Assembly (NCBI RefSeq): GCF_011046895.1
Contig: NZ_CP049250.1
Location: forward strand, 2,268,501-2,332,500
DNA: 64,000 nucleotides
Reading direction: 5' to 3'
Origin: Rhizobium rhizoryzae
GTDB taxonomy: Bacteria > Pseudomonadota > Alphaproteobacteria > Rhizobiales > Rhizobiaceae
The position numbers were made by a program, and so were the translations under genes. The notes beneath the pieces were generated by a model. The model saw only the letters and a program-made list of their open reading frames with translations, was not told the DNA's origin and ran no database searches. Below, piece after piece: positions 56,174 to 64,000 of the stretch. Within the stretch, counting starts at the first letter, position 1, and every line of letters begins with the position of its first letter.

Positions 56174-56469
56174 GGTGCCGCCTACCGTATTGACTGGGGG
56201 CCTAACGTTGCGGCTTCCGGCTTGTTCCTTGGGATTTTTGGCAACGGACAGCAACATCAGTGCACGCCTCAGGCCGCACTGGATGGCGGGTCTTGGGCGT
56301 GCGCCCTTTCACTCGATCCATCATTGGCCGCCGAACAAGCTGTGGATGGCGCAGTTCCGATTGCGGTTTCGGCCACGGCCGGGAACAGGGTAAAGACGCC
56401 CTTAACGAAACCGTGAGACCTGTTTCGCTATGGTCCGAGGCACATGATTCAAGTTGTGAGGTGCAAACC

Positions 56470-57132
56470 ATGGCCGCTGCATCAGGCAAGGCACGCCGCA
56501 AGCGTCGCAAATCCAGTACCGGCTCCAAAGCGCGTGGTGCCTTGTGGCCTTGGGTCGCGGCGCTGGCGGTGGTCGGTGGCGGGATCGCCGTCTCCGAAAA
56601 CATGCAGACGGTCCGGCGCTGGCTTCCGGCGTCCTGGAACTTGAAGCCTGCAAGTGCGCCTGCGAACTCATCTGGCAAGGATGCCAGTGGACCGATCCCG
56701 CCAGCCAATATTCCAGCGCCGACCGTAAAGCCAGCAGGCGAACTGGCAAAGGTCGTGCCGGCCGATCTGGTCGGCAAAAGCTTCAGCGGAACCTTCTATT
56801 TTTGTGGCACCTCCGGCCTTGATAACTGCGTTGTCGATGGCGCCACCTTCTGGTTCCGCAAGCAGCAGATCCGGCTGGCGGATGTGTCGGCGCCGCGCAC
56901 GGAAGATGCGGCTTGCCCGCAGGAGCGCTCCAAGGGTTTCGCTGCCAAGGTTCGGCTGCGTGACCTCTTGAATGCCGGGCCGTTCGAACTGACGGACTGG
57001 CCGAACAAGAACGAAGATGGCGCCGGACGACAATTGCGTGTCGTCATGCGCAACGGTTCATCGATCGGTCAACAACTCGTGAGGGAAGGGGTTGTGCATC
57101 GCGTAACGGAAACCTCCAAGCCCTGGTGTTGA
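56470..57132 (+). CDS. Thermonuclease (SNase)-like domain protein, membrane-anchored
   Basis: A 220-residue protein. A basic N-terminus (KARRKRRK) is followed by a membrane helix (LWPWVAALAVVGGGIAV, about 27-43), a Pro/Ala linker, and a C-terminal SNase-like domain: FRKQQIRLADVSAPRTEDAACPQERSKGFAAKVRLRDLL and GAGRQLRVVMRNGSSIGQQLVREGVVHRV. The IRLADVSAPR motif matches the SNase substrate strand, but the arginine pair of true nucleases is only partly visible, so nuclease activity is not certain. ATG 56470 has GAGGTG six bases before. It diverges from glgE. Confidence 0.8.
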   Translation: MAAASGKARRKRRKSSTGSKARGALWPWVAALAVVGGGIAVSENMQTVRRWLPASWNLKPASAPANSSGKDASGPIPPANIPAPTVKPAGELAKVVPADLVGKSFSGTFYFCGTSGLDNCVVDGATFWFRKQQIRLADVSAPRTEDAACPQERSKGFAAKVRLRDLLNAGPFELTDWPNKNEDGAGRQLRVVMRNGSSIGQQLVREGVVHRVTETSKPWC

Positions 57133-57282
57133 CGTAACGTGAGGTCAACTCGGCGCGGCTAAGCGTCCCGCAGCGATACATCACTTCAAATGAGGTGACC
57201 GTGTTTAGAATTTGAGAACCACTTCAGGCGATTGTGTGCAGGTAATTCAGTTGATTCGGGCGTTTCGCGTACAGGAGAGGTC

Positions 57283-57546
57283 ATGACGCTTGCACATTTT
57301 CCCGCCGACCGGCGGATGGCGGATATACGGCGTTGTGCTCAGGTTCTGCTGAACCTTCATGGCGAGGAAGCCAATCGCTACTGGCGCAGCCAGATGGCCG
57401 ATTTCTCTGCCCGTCTCTCGCGGCTCGGCACCTCTGCGGAAGAGGTTTCCCATCAAGCGGGTCTTTTCATGAATGCTGTGCAGACGGAGTTGCAGCGCCT
57501 GTTCCTGGAAGAGGTTGACCAGGCCGCAGTGGACGCCCGCGCTTAA
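57283..57546 (+). CDS. DUF6074 family small protein
   Basis: An 87-residue protein, AHFPADRRMADIRRCAQVLLNLHGEEANRYWRSQM then SHQAGLFMNAVQTELQRLFLE. This helical pattern (FPADRR-ADIRRCA, GEEANRYWR, EVSHQA) is that of DUF6074, a rhizobial protein family with unknown function. AGGAG stands before ATG 57283. A terminator follows at 57583. Confidence 0.75.
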   Translation: MTLAHFPADRRMADIRRCAQVLLNLHGEEANRYWRSQMADFSARLSRLGTSAEEVSHQAGLFMNAVQTELQRLFLEEVDQAAVDARA

Positions 57547-57854
57547 GCCTCAATACACGCTGCTCTTTGAGCATCGACGAAAGCGCATGAAAGCAGACCT
57601 ATCAGGCTGCCATGCGCCTTTTGTTTTCAGCAGTAGCAATAACGTTGACTCCGAGACACATCAGGCTCTTCCTGTAATCCACAACGGGTCGAGCATGCAT
57701 GTAAGCTGCGTGTCAAACGGGATATGGAAAAATAAGCCAGACCTATGAAGCGACTGTGTGTTCTTCGTAGAGCGAGCGCCGACGCAAATTGCCGACCGTT
57801 TCCAATCCGTTGGAAACCGTGCAATTCACTATCAGCGTAAGTGTTTGAAATGTT
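57547..57854. other. Gap between the DUF6074 gene and tRNA-Lys
   Basis: About 308 bases with no supported gene. It contains the terminator at 57583-57627; after that the sequence is AT-richer without recognisable features. Confidence 0.5.
57583..57627 (+). terminator. Rho-independent terminator after the DUF6074 gene
   Basis: GCGCATG pairs with CATGCGC, with an inner GCAG/CTGC stem, followed by CTTTTGTTTT. Confidence 0.75.
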
Positions 57855-57930
<76 letters not shown>

Positions 57931-58169
57931 ATCCCCGTCAGCGCTTGGTGTTGTGTGCGCCGCTGGTGTGAGGGGGCGTATAAAGAGGTCTTTTGACCTT
58001 GTCTAGCGCCCTTTTGAAAAAAGTTGGATGCAGCTTGCAGAAAAATGGAGGGAGATCGTCAAAACGCCTGAGAATCCGGGATTCTTGACCCGAAGAAAAA
58101 ATGCAATTTCATCCCATCGAAAATTGTCTGTGGCTGCCTTACTGTTCGTTGCAACAGGAGAGCATGCAT

Positions 58170-58661
58170 ATGACGACACAAAACGATCTCGAGATTATCG
58201 CCAGTCAGGAAAAACTGCTGGAGTTTGACCGCTTCGATCTCGCGCGCGCCTGGTCGCTGGGGTCGCGGTTGCGGGACATTGCCTCGGCACGGTCTCATGT
58301 CCTGGCCATTGATGTTCACATCAACGGGATGCAGGCCTTCTTCACCAGCCTGCCGGGCGGTAAGCCGGACTTCGAGCACTGGATCCGCCGCAAGCGCAAT
58401 CTTGTTTTGAGATTTCACCGTTCAAGCTATGCGATCGGACTTGATCTGGCGCAGCAGCAAGCAACACTTGAAAGCAAGTGGGGCCTGCCTGTTGCAAATT
58501 TTGCGCCTCATGGTGGCTGCATTCCCATCAGGGTATCGGGGGTAGGCTGTATCGGCGCGGTGACCATTTCAGGATTGCCGCAACGGGAAGACCATAATCT
58601 CGCAGTCGAGGGTCTCGCTCTGGAACGTGGCGTTTGGGACGATATCCCGAAATTGCCCTAA
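58170..58661 (+). CDS. UPF0303 / heme-degrading domain protein
   Basis: A 163-residue protein. VLAIDVHINGMQAFFTSLPGGKPDFEHWIRRKRNLVLRF and APHGGCIPIRVSGVGCIGAVTISGLPQREDHNLAVEGLA are signature blocks of the UPF0303 (HbpS-like, heme-binding) family. HbpS-like proteins bind heme and may act as sensors or chaperones. AGGAG lies nine bases before ATG 58170; an ATG at 58164 is closer to it. It stops just before a dispersed repeat. Confidence 0.85.
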   Translation: MTTQNDLEIIASQEKLLEFDRFDLARAWSLGSRLRDIASARSHVLAIDVHINGMQAFFTSLPGGKPDFEHWIRRKRNLVLRFHRSSYAIGLDLAQQQATLESKWGLPVANFAPHGGCIPIRVSGVGCIGAVTISGLPQREDHNLAVEGLALERGVWDDIPKLP

Positions 58662-58765
58662 AGCGCGTCGCGCTCTTTCAGGGTCGCACCTGGCGCTTTA
58701 TCGCTTTGCTTCATCGCATGTCGTTGTCGCAAAACCGCTGCACACTTTTGCGCGACATGCTTTAG
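58660..58765. repeat. Dispersed palindromic repeat (Rhizobiaceae type)
   Basis: From AAAGCGCGTCGCGCT to GCGCGACATGCTTTAG. Inner arms GCATGTCG...GCAAAA and TTTTGCGCGACATGC surround CCGCTGCACAC. Its end matches the arms of the 29451-29494 palindrome. Sequences of this type recur in rhizobial intergenic regions; that statement is from memory. Confidence 0.6.
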
Positions 58766-58776
58766 CCACCAATGGA

Positions 58777-58802
58777 AAAGGCCGGACATTGTGCCCGGCC
58801 TT
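58777..58802 (-). terminator. Terminator of the YeaQ-like gene (bidirectional)
   Basis: AAGGCCGG/CCGGCCTT arms around a short GCACAATGT loop; on the minus strand TTTT follows. Confidence 0.75.
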
Positions 58803-58829
58803 CAAGTCAGATCAGTATCAAGCCGCTGC

Positions 58830-59081
58830 CTATCGCCTGATGGCACGGCCAACGGCGATGAGAATGCAGGCGCCAATGAAGCCTGCGATCAAGTAACCGA
58901 TCCAGCCACCAAGCACGACGCCGAATAAGCCGAGGATTGCGTTGGCAACAATTGCGCCGACGATACCGAGCAGGATGTTCATCAGAACGCCCATATTGCT
59001 CTTCATGAACTGTTCTGCCAACCAACCGGCGATGCCGCCGATGATGATCGCTGCGAGCCAGCCGATACCTGCGTTTTCCAT
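58830..59081 (-). CDS. GlsB/YeaQ/YmgE family stress-response membrane protein
   Basis: An 83-residue protein with three hydrophobic segments: GWLAAIIIGGIAGWLAEQF, LMNILLGIVGAIVANAIL and GWIGYLIAGFIGACILIAV. These and the Gly-rich pattern match the transglycosylase-associated (YeaQ/YmgE) family, small membrane proteins often raised in stress. ATG 59081 is chosen on family N-terminus MENAGIGWL; an upstream start adds five residues. Function is unknown. Confidence 0.88.
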   Translation of the reverse strand: MENAGIGWLAAIIIGGIAGWLAEQFMKSNMGVLMNILLGIVGAIVANAILGLFGVVLGGWIGYLIAGFIGACILIAVGRAIRR

Positions 59082-59273
59082 GGACCTTACCCTCATTTCG
59101 ATGTTCGATGGCCGGTCAACGGCTTGTGATTGAATTTGTTCCCTGGTTTGTCTGTGCCTTAGTTCTGCCCGTTGCTTTGGCTTTGTGAGCGGTCCATTGC
59201 GAATCAGACGAGTTCCTGTTCCTACCGATGAGCAGTAACGCTTCCGCCATCCTGTTTTTCGAGGTTTGCACCA

Positions 59274-61781
59274 TTGCGGCTGAATGAGAGATCTTGCAGA
59301 AACGCTTTCCGGGGCCTCGTGGCCGTAGCGTTAGTGACCCTAGCGCTTGTCGGCAGCCCGTCCGGCTCCTGGGCACAAAGCGCGCCCGAAGCAGCACCCG
59401 CGGCCGCTGCTGGCACGAATGCTGCACCACAATCCAAGACCCAGGCGACGATCACCGAAGCGAAGAAAGTGCTGGCATCGATTTCGGCGCGTTCCAACGC
59501 GCAGGGCGTCGATGACATGCAGCTTGCCGAGCTGAAGGCTCAGGCGGATGATCTTGTCACGCGGCTCAGCGAACATCTGGGCGGTCTCAAGCAGCGGCTT
59601 GATCAAATCAATGCGCGTGTGAAGGAACTGGGAGAGCCGCCGCAGGAAGGGCAACCACCGGAAGCGGCGGTTGTCACTGAGGAGCGCAACCGGCTTGCGG
59701 CGGAGAGGGGGGAACTGACCGCTTTCTCCAGCGAACTCGGGCAGATCTCGAATGGCGCAAAGGAACTCTCTGCCAAGATTACCGAGCAGCGCCGCAGGCT
59801 GTTTTCCGATGCGCTGCTTAAGCATACGGATCTCTCCTGGGGTATGCTGGCCGATGCGGGCTCGACCTTCTGGCATGAGGTCGAAACGTTTCGGGAAACG
59901 ATGGCGAGCTGGCTGAGCTTCGCCTGGAAGTTCAAGAAGCTGCAGCTGTTAAGCGCCGTCTTCCTGTCGATCGGTGCCGCGCTTTTCTTCCTCGCAGGCG
60001 GCTACCGCATGCTCGGAAAGATGGTCAAGCGCGATCCGGCGATCGATAATCCGCCCTATATCACGCGCCTGTCCTTTGCCTTCTGGTCACTTGTCCTGCA
60101 GACTTTTTCGCTGACGGCTTTCATGCTGTCGACATTCTTCTTCATGGACAGTTTCGGCGTTCTCCGGCCTGATATTCGTCCTCTGGTCGGCACGTTCCTC
60201 GGCTTCATCTGGGTGGTCGTCTTCGTTGCCCGCCTGAGCTATCTCGTACTGGGGCCAGAACATCCGCACTGGCGGCTTATTCGTGTATCGAACAGGGGTG
60301 CCAAAGTCCTGTTCTGGCTGATCCTCGCGATGGCTTTGATCAATGGGCTTGATTTCGCATTGACCGAAGTCAGCGAAGTGTTGAACTCGCCGGTCGTGCT
60401 GTCCATCGCCAAGAGCCTGATTGCGTCGGTCCTCATCGGCGTCATCCTGCTGGCGATGTCATTCCTCAAGCCGGTGTTGGCCGAGGACAAGGATCCCGAT
60501 GCCCCCGGTCGCTCGTGGCCCAGAGGGTTTCCGCTCGCTCTGAGGGCGCTCGGCATCGCGCTTCTTCTGGCGGCGCTTTCCGGCTATGTCGGGCTGGCGC
60601 GCTTCTTCTCCACACAGATCGTGCTCACAGGCGCATTGGTCGCTACGGGATACATCGGCATCCTGTCGGGCAAGGCTGTGGGCAAGCAGGGCGCTTTTGC
60701 CAGCACCTCTGTCGGCAAGTATGTCGCTGCGCGTTTCAAGAGCAATGAGATCATGCTCGACCAGATCGGGCTGGTGGCGGGGCTCAGCATCTATGCCTTT
60801 TCGGTCATTCTCGTTGTCCCCGTCATTCTATTGACCTGGGGTTTCCAGACACAGGACATCAAGGCCGCCGCCATCCGTCTGTTGACGCAGATTTCGATCG
60901 GCAACATCAATATCTCACTGATCGGAATTCTTGTCGGTGTCCTGCTGTTCATGGCTGGCTATCTGGTGACGCGGTTCGCGCAGCGCTGGATCGACCGGAA
61001 CGTGATGGCGCGAAGCCAGGTCGATGCCGGGGTTCGCAACTCCGTCAAAACGGGTATCGGTTATCTCGGCATGGGCCTGGCCGTGGTGATCGGCGTGTCC
61101 GCCGCCGGGATCGATCTGTCGAGCCTTGCGCTTGTTGCCTCTGCGCTTTCGGTTGGTATCGGTTTCGGTCTCCAGAACATTGTCTCGAACTTCGTGTCAG
61201 GCCTCATTCTCTTGGTCGAACGCCCCTTCAAGGTCGGCGACCACATCATTACCGGCACGACCGAAGGTATCGTAAAGCGCATATCGGTTCGCGCAACCGA
61301 GATCGAGACGTTCCGTAAGCAATCGATCATCGTGCCGAACTCCGATCTCATTAATGCGGCCGTGGGTAACTGGACGCACCGCAACCGCATGCAGCGTTCC
61401 GAAATTCCCGTCGGCGTTGCCTATGGAACGGATCCGCGACGTGTCATTGAACTGTTGCTGGAACTTGCCGGAGCCGTACCGCAGATCCTGCGCAATCCTG
61501 AGCCACACGTGGAGTTCTTGCGCTTCGGGGCTTCGTCGCTTGACTTCGAATTGCGTTTCCATGTCGCTGATATCAGCGATGGTATGAATATCAGGAACGC
61601 GCTGCGTGCCGAAATCCTGCGACGCTTCGAAGACGAGGGGATCGAAATTCCCTACGCCAAGCAGGACATCAACGTTCATGGCACGCTCTACACGATGCGA
61701 GCGCCAGCCTCGGAAAAAGAAAAGCAGTACGACCCCAAGGATGTGCACGATCGAGAAGCCGGGGATGCGTCTGCAAGCTGA
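59274..61781 (+). CDS. MscS-type mechanosensitive channel with DUF3772-like N-terminal domain
   Basis: An 835-residue channel. A signal peptide ends near SWAQ (residue 35). A periplasmic helical domain (about 50-200, DUF3772 style with LKAQADDLVTRLSEHLGGLKQRLDQI) is followed by many membrane helices. The MscS core is near residue 590 to the end: GIDLSSLALVASALSVGIGFGLQNIVSNFVSGLILLVERPFKVGD. It relieves osmotic pressure on downshift. TTG 59274 is preceded by GAGGT eight bases away; no better start lies near. The C-terminus is charged. Confidence 0.93.
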   Translation: MRLNERSCRNAFRGLVAVALVTLALVGSPSGSWAQSAPEAAPAAAAGTNAAPQSKTQATITEAKKVLASISARSNAQGVDDMQLAELKAQADDLVTRLSEHLGGLKQRLDQINARVKELGEPPQEGQPPEAAVVTEERNRLAAERGELTAFSSELGQISNGAKELSAKITEQRRRLFSDALLKHTDLSWGMLADAGSTFWHEVETFRETMASWLSFAWKFKKLQLLSAVFLSIGAALFFLAGGYRMLGKMVKRDPAIDNPPYITRLSFAFWSLVLQTFSLTAFMLSTFFFMDSFGVLRPDIRPLVGTFLGFIWVVVFVARLSYLVLGPEHPHWRLIRVSNRGAKVLFWLILAMALINGLDFALTEVSEVLNSPVVLSIAKSLIASVLIGVILLAMSFLKPVLAEDKDPDAPGRSWPRGFPLALRALGIALLLAALSGYVGLARFFSTQIVLTGALVATGYIGILSGKAVGKQGAFASTSVGKYVAARFKSNEIMLDQIGLVAGLSIYAFSVILVVPVILLTWGFQTQDIKAAAIRLLTQISIGNINISLIGILVGVLLFMAGYLVTRFAQRWIDRNVMARSQVDAGVRNSVKTGIGYLGMGLAVVIGVSAAGIDLSSLALVASALSVGIGFGLQNIVSNFVSGLILLVERPFKVGDHIITGTTEGIVKRISVRATEIETFRKQSIIVPNSDLINAAVGNWTHRNRMQRSEIPVGVAYGTDPRRVIELLLELAGAVPQILRNPEPHVEFLRFGASSLDFELRFHVADISDGMNIRNALRAEILRRFEDEGIEIPYAKQDINVHGTLYTMRAPASEKEKQYDPKDVHDREAGDASAS

Positions 61782-61881
61782 CAAATGGAAAGTTTGAAGG
61801 CGTCGCGGCAAGCCGTACGCATGTCGTAAACAGGCGTTTGGCGACGCGCCTCAGATTGCATAGTCGGCCCATGCAATTTGG

Positions 61882-61907
61882 CCCGGAGAATACGCTTTGT
61901 GTCCGGG
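61882..61907 (+). promoter_or_regulatory. Leader hairpin before the dimethylglycine/sarcosine dehydrogenase gene
   Basis: CCCGGA and TCCGGG arms around 14 bases in the 5' region. No riboswitch motif is recognised; may be incidental. Confidence 0.3.
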
Positions 61908-61928
61908 TCTCATCAGAGGGGTTTTTCG

Positions 61929-64000
61929 ATGAAAACACATGCGAGGGCAGTCGTCGTCGGTGGCGGCGTTGTCGGCGTTTCGACGCTCTATCATCTGGCA
62001 AAGAAGGGCTGGAGCGATGTCGTTCTCATCGAGCGGAAGGAGCTGACGTCCGGCTCCACCTGGCACGCCGCCGGTCTGCTGCCTCTGTTCAACCTGTCCT
62101 ATTCGGTCGGCCAGCTGCACAAGTATTCGGTCCGTTTCTACGAGGAGCTGCAGGAAGAGACCGGCATGAATGTCGGTTTTGCGAAAGTCTCCAACATTCG
62201 TCTCGCCCGGACAAAGGATCGCTGGGACGAGTACATGTATTATGCGGGCATCGCCGAAACGATCGGGGTCAAGGTCAACATTCTGACACCGGAACAGGTG
62301 AAGGAAGTCTGGCCGCTCTGTGAGACCGAGGGGTTGCTCGGTGCAATCCAGCATCCGGACGACGGCTACATCCAGCCAGCAGATCTGACACAGGCACTTG
62401 CCAAGGGCGCGCGTGATCGCGGTGCCACGATCTACCGCAACACGACCGTCACGGGTATCGAGCAGCAGGCGGATGGCCTGTGGAAGGTGACGACCGACAA
62501 GGGTGAAATCACCGCCGAGCACATCATCTCCTGCACCGGCTCGTTTGCTTGCAAGACGGGTGAGATGGTCGGCATCAACATTCCGGTCATTCCGGTCGAG
62601 CACCAGTACATTGTCACAGAACCGCATCCGGCCATCCAGGAGCGGCGCAAGCAAGGCCTGCCGGAAATGGGGGTTTTGCGCGAATCCGATTCCGCCTGGT
62701 ATATGCGCGAGGAGGCGGGTGGCCTCATCCTCGGACCTTACGAGGTGGGTGCTCCGGTCTGTTATGTCGATGGTCCTTCCGACCAGAGCGAATACGAACT
62801 GTTTCAGGAAGATCTCGACCGCCTGATGCCGCACATCGAAACGGCAATTGCCCGTGTGCCGGCCTTCGGCGAAGTGGGCATCAAGAAGGTCTATAACGGC
62901 GCCATCGCCTACACGCCTGATGGCAATCCGATTGTCGGGCCGGCTCCGGGCCTCAAGAATTTCTGGCTGAACGAAGGCCACTCCTTCGGTATCACGGCGG
63001 CAGGCGGTGCTGGCTGGCAGTTGGCCGAGTGGATCGTGGATGGCGAGCCGACCGTGGATCTCATGGGCGTGGACCCGCGCCGTTTCGGTCCCTATGCGAC
63101 GGAAGGCTATCTTATCGCTAAGAACGAAGAGGCCTATGCCAACGTCTTCACCATGCACTATCCGGATGAGGAGCGTGCCGCCGCCCGTCCGCTGAAGACG
63201 ACACCGATCTACGATCGGCTCAAGAAGCTGGGGGGCGTCTTCGGTTCGCTCTACGGCTGGGAACGCGCAAACTGGTATGCTCCGGAAGGTTATGAACTGC
63301 CGGAGAGCGAGAAGGGTGTCGGCGCGGATGTCATCACCAACCACAATTACGCAGCCCCGCTCGAAGACGGTCGGTACGTCGAAAAGTGGTCCTTCCGCCG
63401 GTCGAACTATTGGGAGCATGTGGGCAACGAGGTGAAGAATGTCACCACGAATGTCGGTGTGCTGGATATGTCGCCCTTCGCCAAGATCGAGGTCTCAGGG
63501 CCGGGCGCTCGCAACTGGCTCGAAAGCATCTTCGCCAACGCCATTCCAAAGAAGCGGGGCCGCATCACGCTCGCGCACATCCTGACGCCTGCGGGCGGAG
63601 TTCGTGCCGAGTTCACGATCTATGAATGGGCACCAGGACGCTTCTACATGGTATCTGCCGGCGGCCTGGAGGCGCATGACCACGATCTGTTGCACCGACT
63701 TGCTCCGCATGATGGCTCTGTCGTTCTTCAGCCGATCACGCAGAAATATGGCGTTCTGGTTCTGGCAGGCCCGAAATCCCGCCAGTTGTTGAAGAAGCTG
63801 ACCCGCACCAGCCTCGAGAACAAGGATTTCCCTTGGCTCACAGGCAAGCAGATCTCCGTTGGCGTTGCGACGGCACATGCGCTGCGCGTGAACTTTGTCG
63901 GTGAATTGGGTTGGGAATTGCATCATCCCATCGAGATGCAGGCCTACATCTTTGACAAACTCATGGAGGCCGGTGCCGAATTCGGCATCAAGCCGTTCGG
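61929..64000 (+). CDS. Dimethylglycine/sarcosine dehydrogenase-type FAD oxidoreductase, 3' truncated
   Basis: The first 690 residues of a protein that runs off the window. The FAD site is VVVGGGVVGVSTLYHLAKKGW. SGSTWHAAGLLPLF contains the histidine to which FAD is covalently bound in dimethylglycine dehydrogenase. The DAO-type domain ends near residue 390 and an FAO_M bridging domain follows. A GcvT-like folate domain begins around residue 470 (GVLDMSPFAKIEVSGPGARNWLESI, then GKQISVGVATAHALRVNFVGELGWELH). It demethylates dimethylglycine or sarcosine, passing the methyl to tetrahydrofolate, as in glycine-betaine breakdown. AGAGGGG stands before the ATG. Confidence 0.9.
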   Translation, partial: MKTHARAVVVGGGVVGVSTLYHLAKKGWSDVVLIERKELTSGSTWHAAGLLPLFNLSYSVGQLHKYSVRFYEELQEETGMNVGFAKVSNIRLARTKDRWDEYMYYAGIAETIGVKVNILTPEQVKEVWPLCETEGLLGAIQHPDDGYIQPADLTQALAKGARDRGATIYRNTTVTGIEQQADGLWKVTTDKGEITAEHIISCTGSFACKTGEMVGINIPVIPVEHQYIVTEPHPAIQERRKQGLPEMGVLRESDSAWYMREEAGGLILGPYEVGAPVCYVDGPSDQSEYELFQEDLDRLMPHIETAIARVPAFGEVGIKKVYNGAIAYTPDGNPIVGPAPGLKNFWLNEGHSFGITAAGGAGWQLAEWIVDGEPTVDLMGVDPRRFGPYATEGYLIAKNEEAYANVFTMHYPDEERAAARPLKTTPIYDRLKKLGGVFGSLYGWERANWYAPEGYELPESEKGVGADVITNHNYAAPLEDGRYVEKWSFRRSNYWEHVGNEVKNVTTNVGVLDMSPFAKIEVSGPGARNWLESIFANAIPKKRGRITLAHILTPAGGVRAEFTIYEWAPGRFYMVSAGGLEAHDHDLLHRLAPHDGSVVLQPITQKYGVLVLAGPKSRQLLKKLTRTSLENKDFPWLTGKQISVGVATAHALRVNFVGELGWELHHPIEMQAYIFDKLMEAGAEFGIKPF

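Noticed and set aside
61782..61928. Glycine riboswitch before the dimethylglycine/sarcosine dehydrogenase gene
   Set aside because: The region is short and lacks the conserved glycine aptamer sequence; only a simple CCCGGA/TCCGGG stem is seen.

Overview
The window is a piece of an alphaproteobacterial chromosome, most likely from the Rhizobiaceae (Agrobacterium/Rhizobium group). The evidence is a circularly permuted two-piece tmRNA with tag ANDNNAKGYALAA next to the SspB adaptor, the thyA-folA-hflK-hflC-Do protease-serB-miaA-ilvIH gene order, two DUF1127 genes beside an alphaproteobacterial-type anti-Shine-Dalgarno sRNA, RIME-like palindromic repeats, and moderately GC-rich coding DNA with frequent GTG/TTG starts. 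No prophage, transposase, CRISPR array or replication origin was seen; the window reads as core chromosome with a few accessory modules.

Left part (1-20.4 kb): the end of an RND efflux adaptor and its complete permease, an FAD-linked glycolate/D-lactate-type oxidase, and a large AsmA-type envelope protein. On the minus strand follow small regulators, sspB and the permuted ssrA gene: the tagging RNA and the adaptor that hands tagged proteins to ClpXP lie side by side. The plus strand then carries thyA-folA, hflK-hflC and a Do-type periplasmic protease. serB (with a GNAT gene) and miaA diverge from overlapping start codons, followed by a HerA-like ATPase.

Middle (20.4-43 kb): ilvI-ilvH are preceded by a complete transcription attenuator with an Ile/Val/Leu-rich leader peptide. 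Next come a chemoreceptor, a probable cobalt-type nitrile hydratase operon (alpha with a His-rich tail, beta, accessory protein) followed by a Dda/RecD-like helicase, a MerR regulator with a LuxR-like C-terminus, pdxJ, a divergent SDR/HxlR pair (qorB/ytfH-like), a TetR gene with a palindromic operator just upstream of ilvC, a GGDEF protein, an aminotransferase, and Nudix, PhzF-like, NTF2-like and nitronate-monooxygenase-like genes.

Right part (43-64 kb): the most unusual region is 43.2-44.2 kb. Two DUF1127 genes and a probable sRNA, all on the minus strand, share one promoter motif (TGCAGTGCRAWAWG read on the plus strand). The sRNA forms three consecutive hairpins, each with a CCUCCUCCC-type anti-Shine-Dalgarno loop. 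After tRNA-Leu(TAG) and tig comes a minus-strand operon glgE-treS/maltokinase-glgB, a whole GlgE route from trehalose to branched alpha-glucan, whose GlgE carries an extra degenerate GH13-like N-terminal domain. The window ends with an SNase-like protein, tRNA-Lys(CTT), small envelope genes, an MscS-type channel and a truncated dimethylglycine/sarcosine dehydrogenase.
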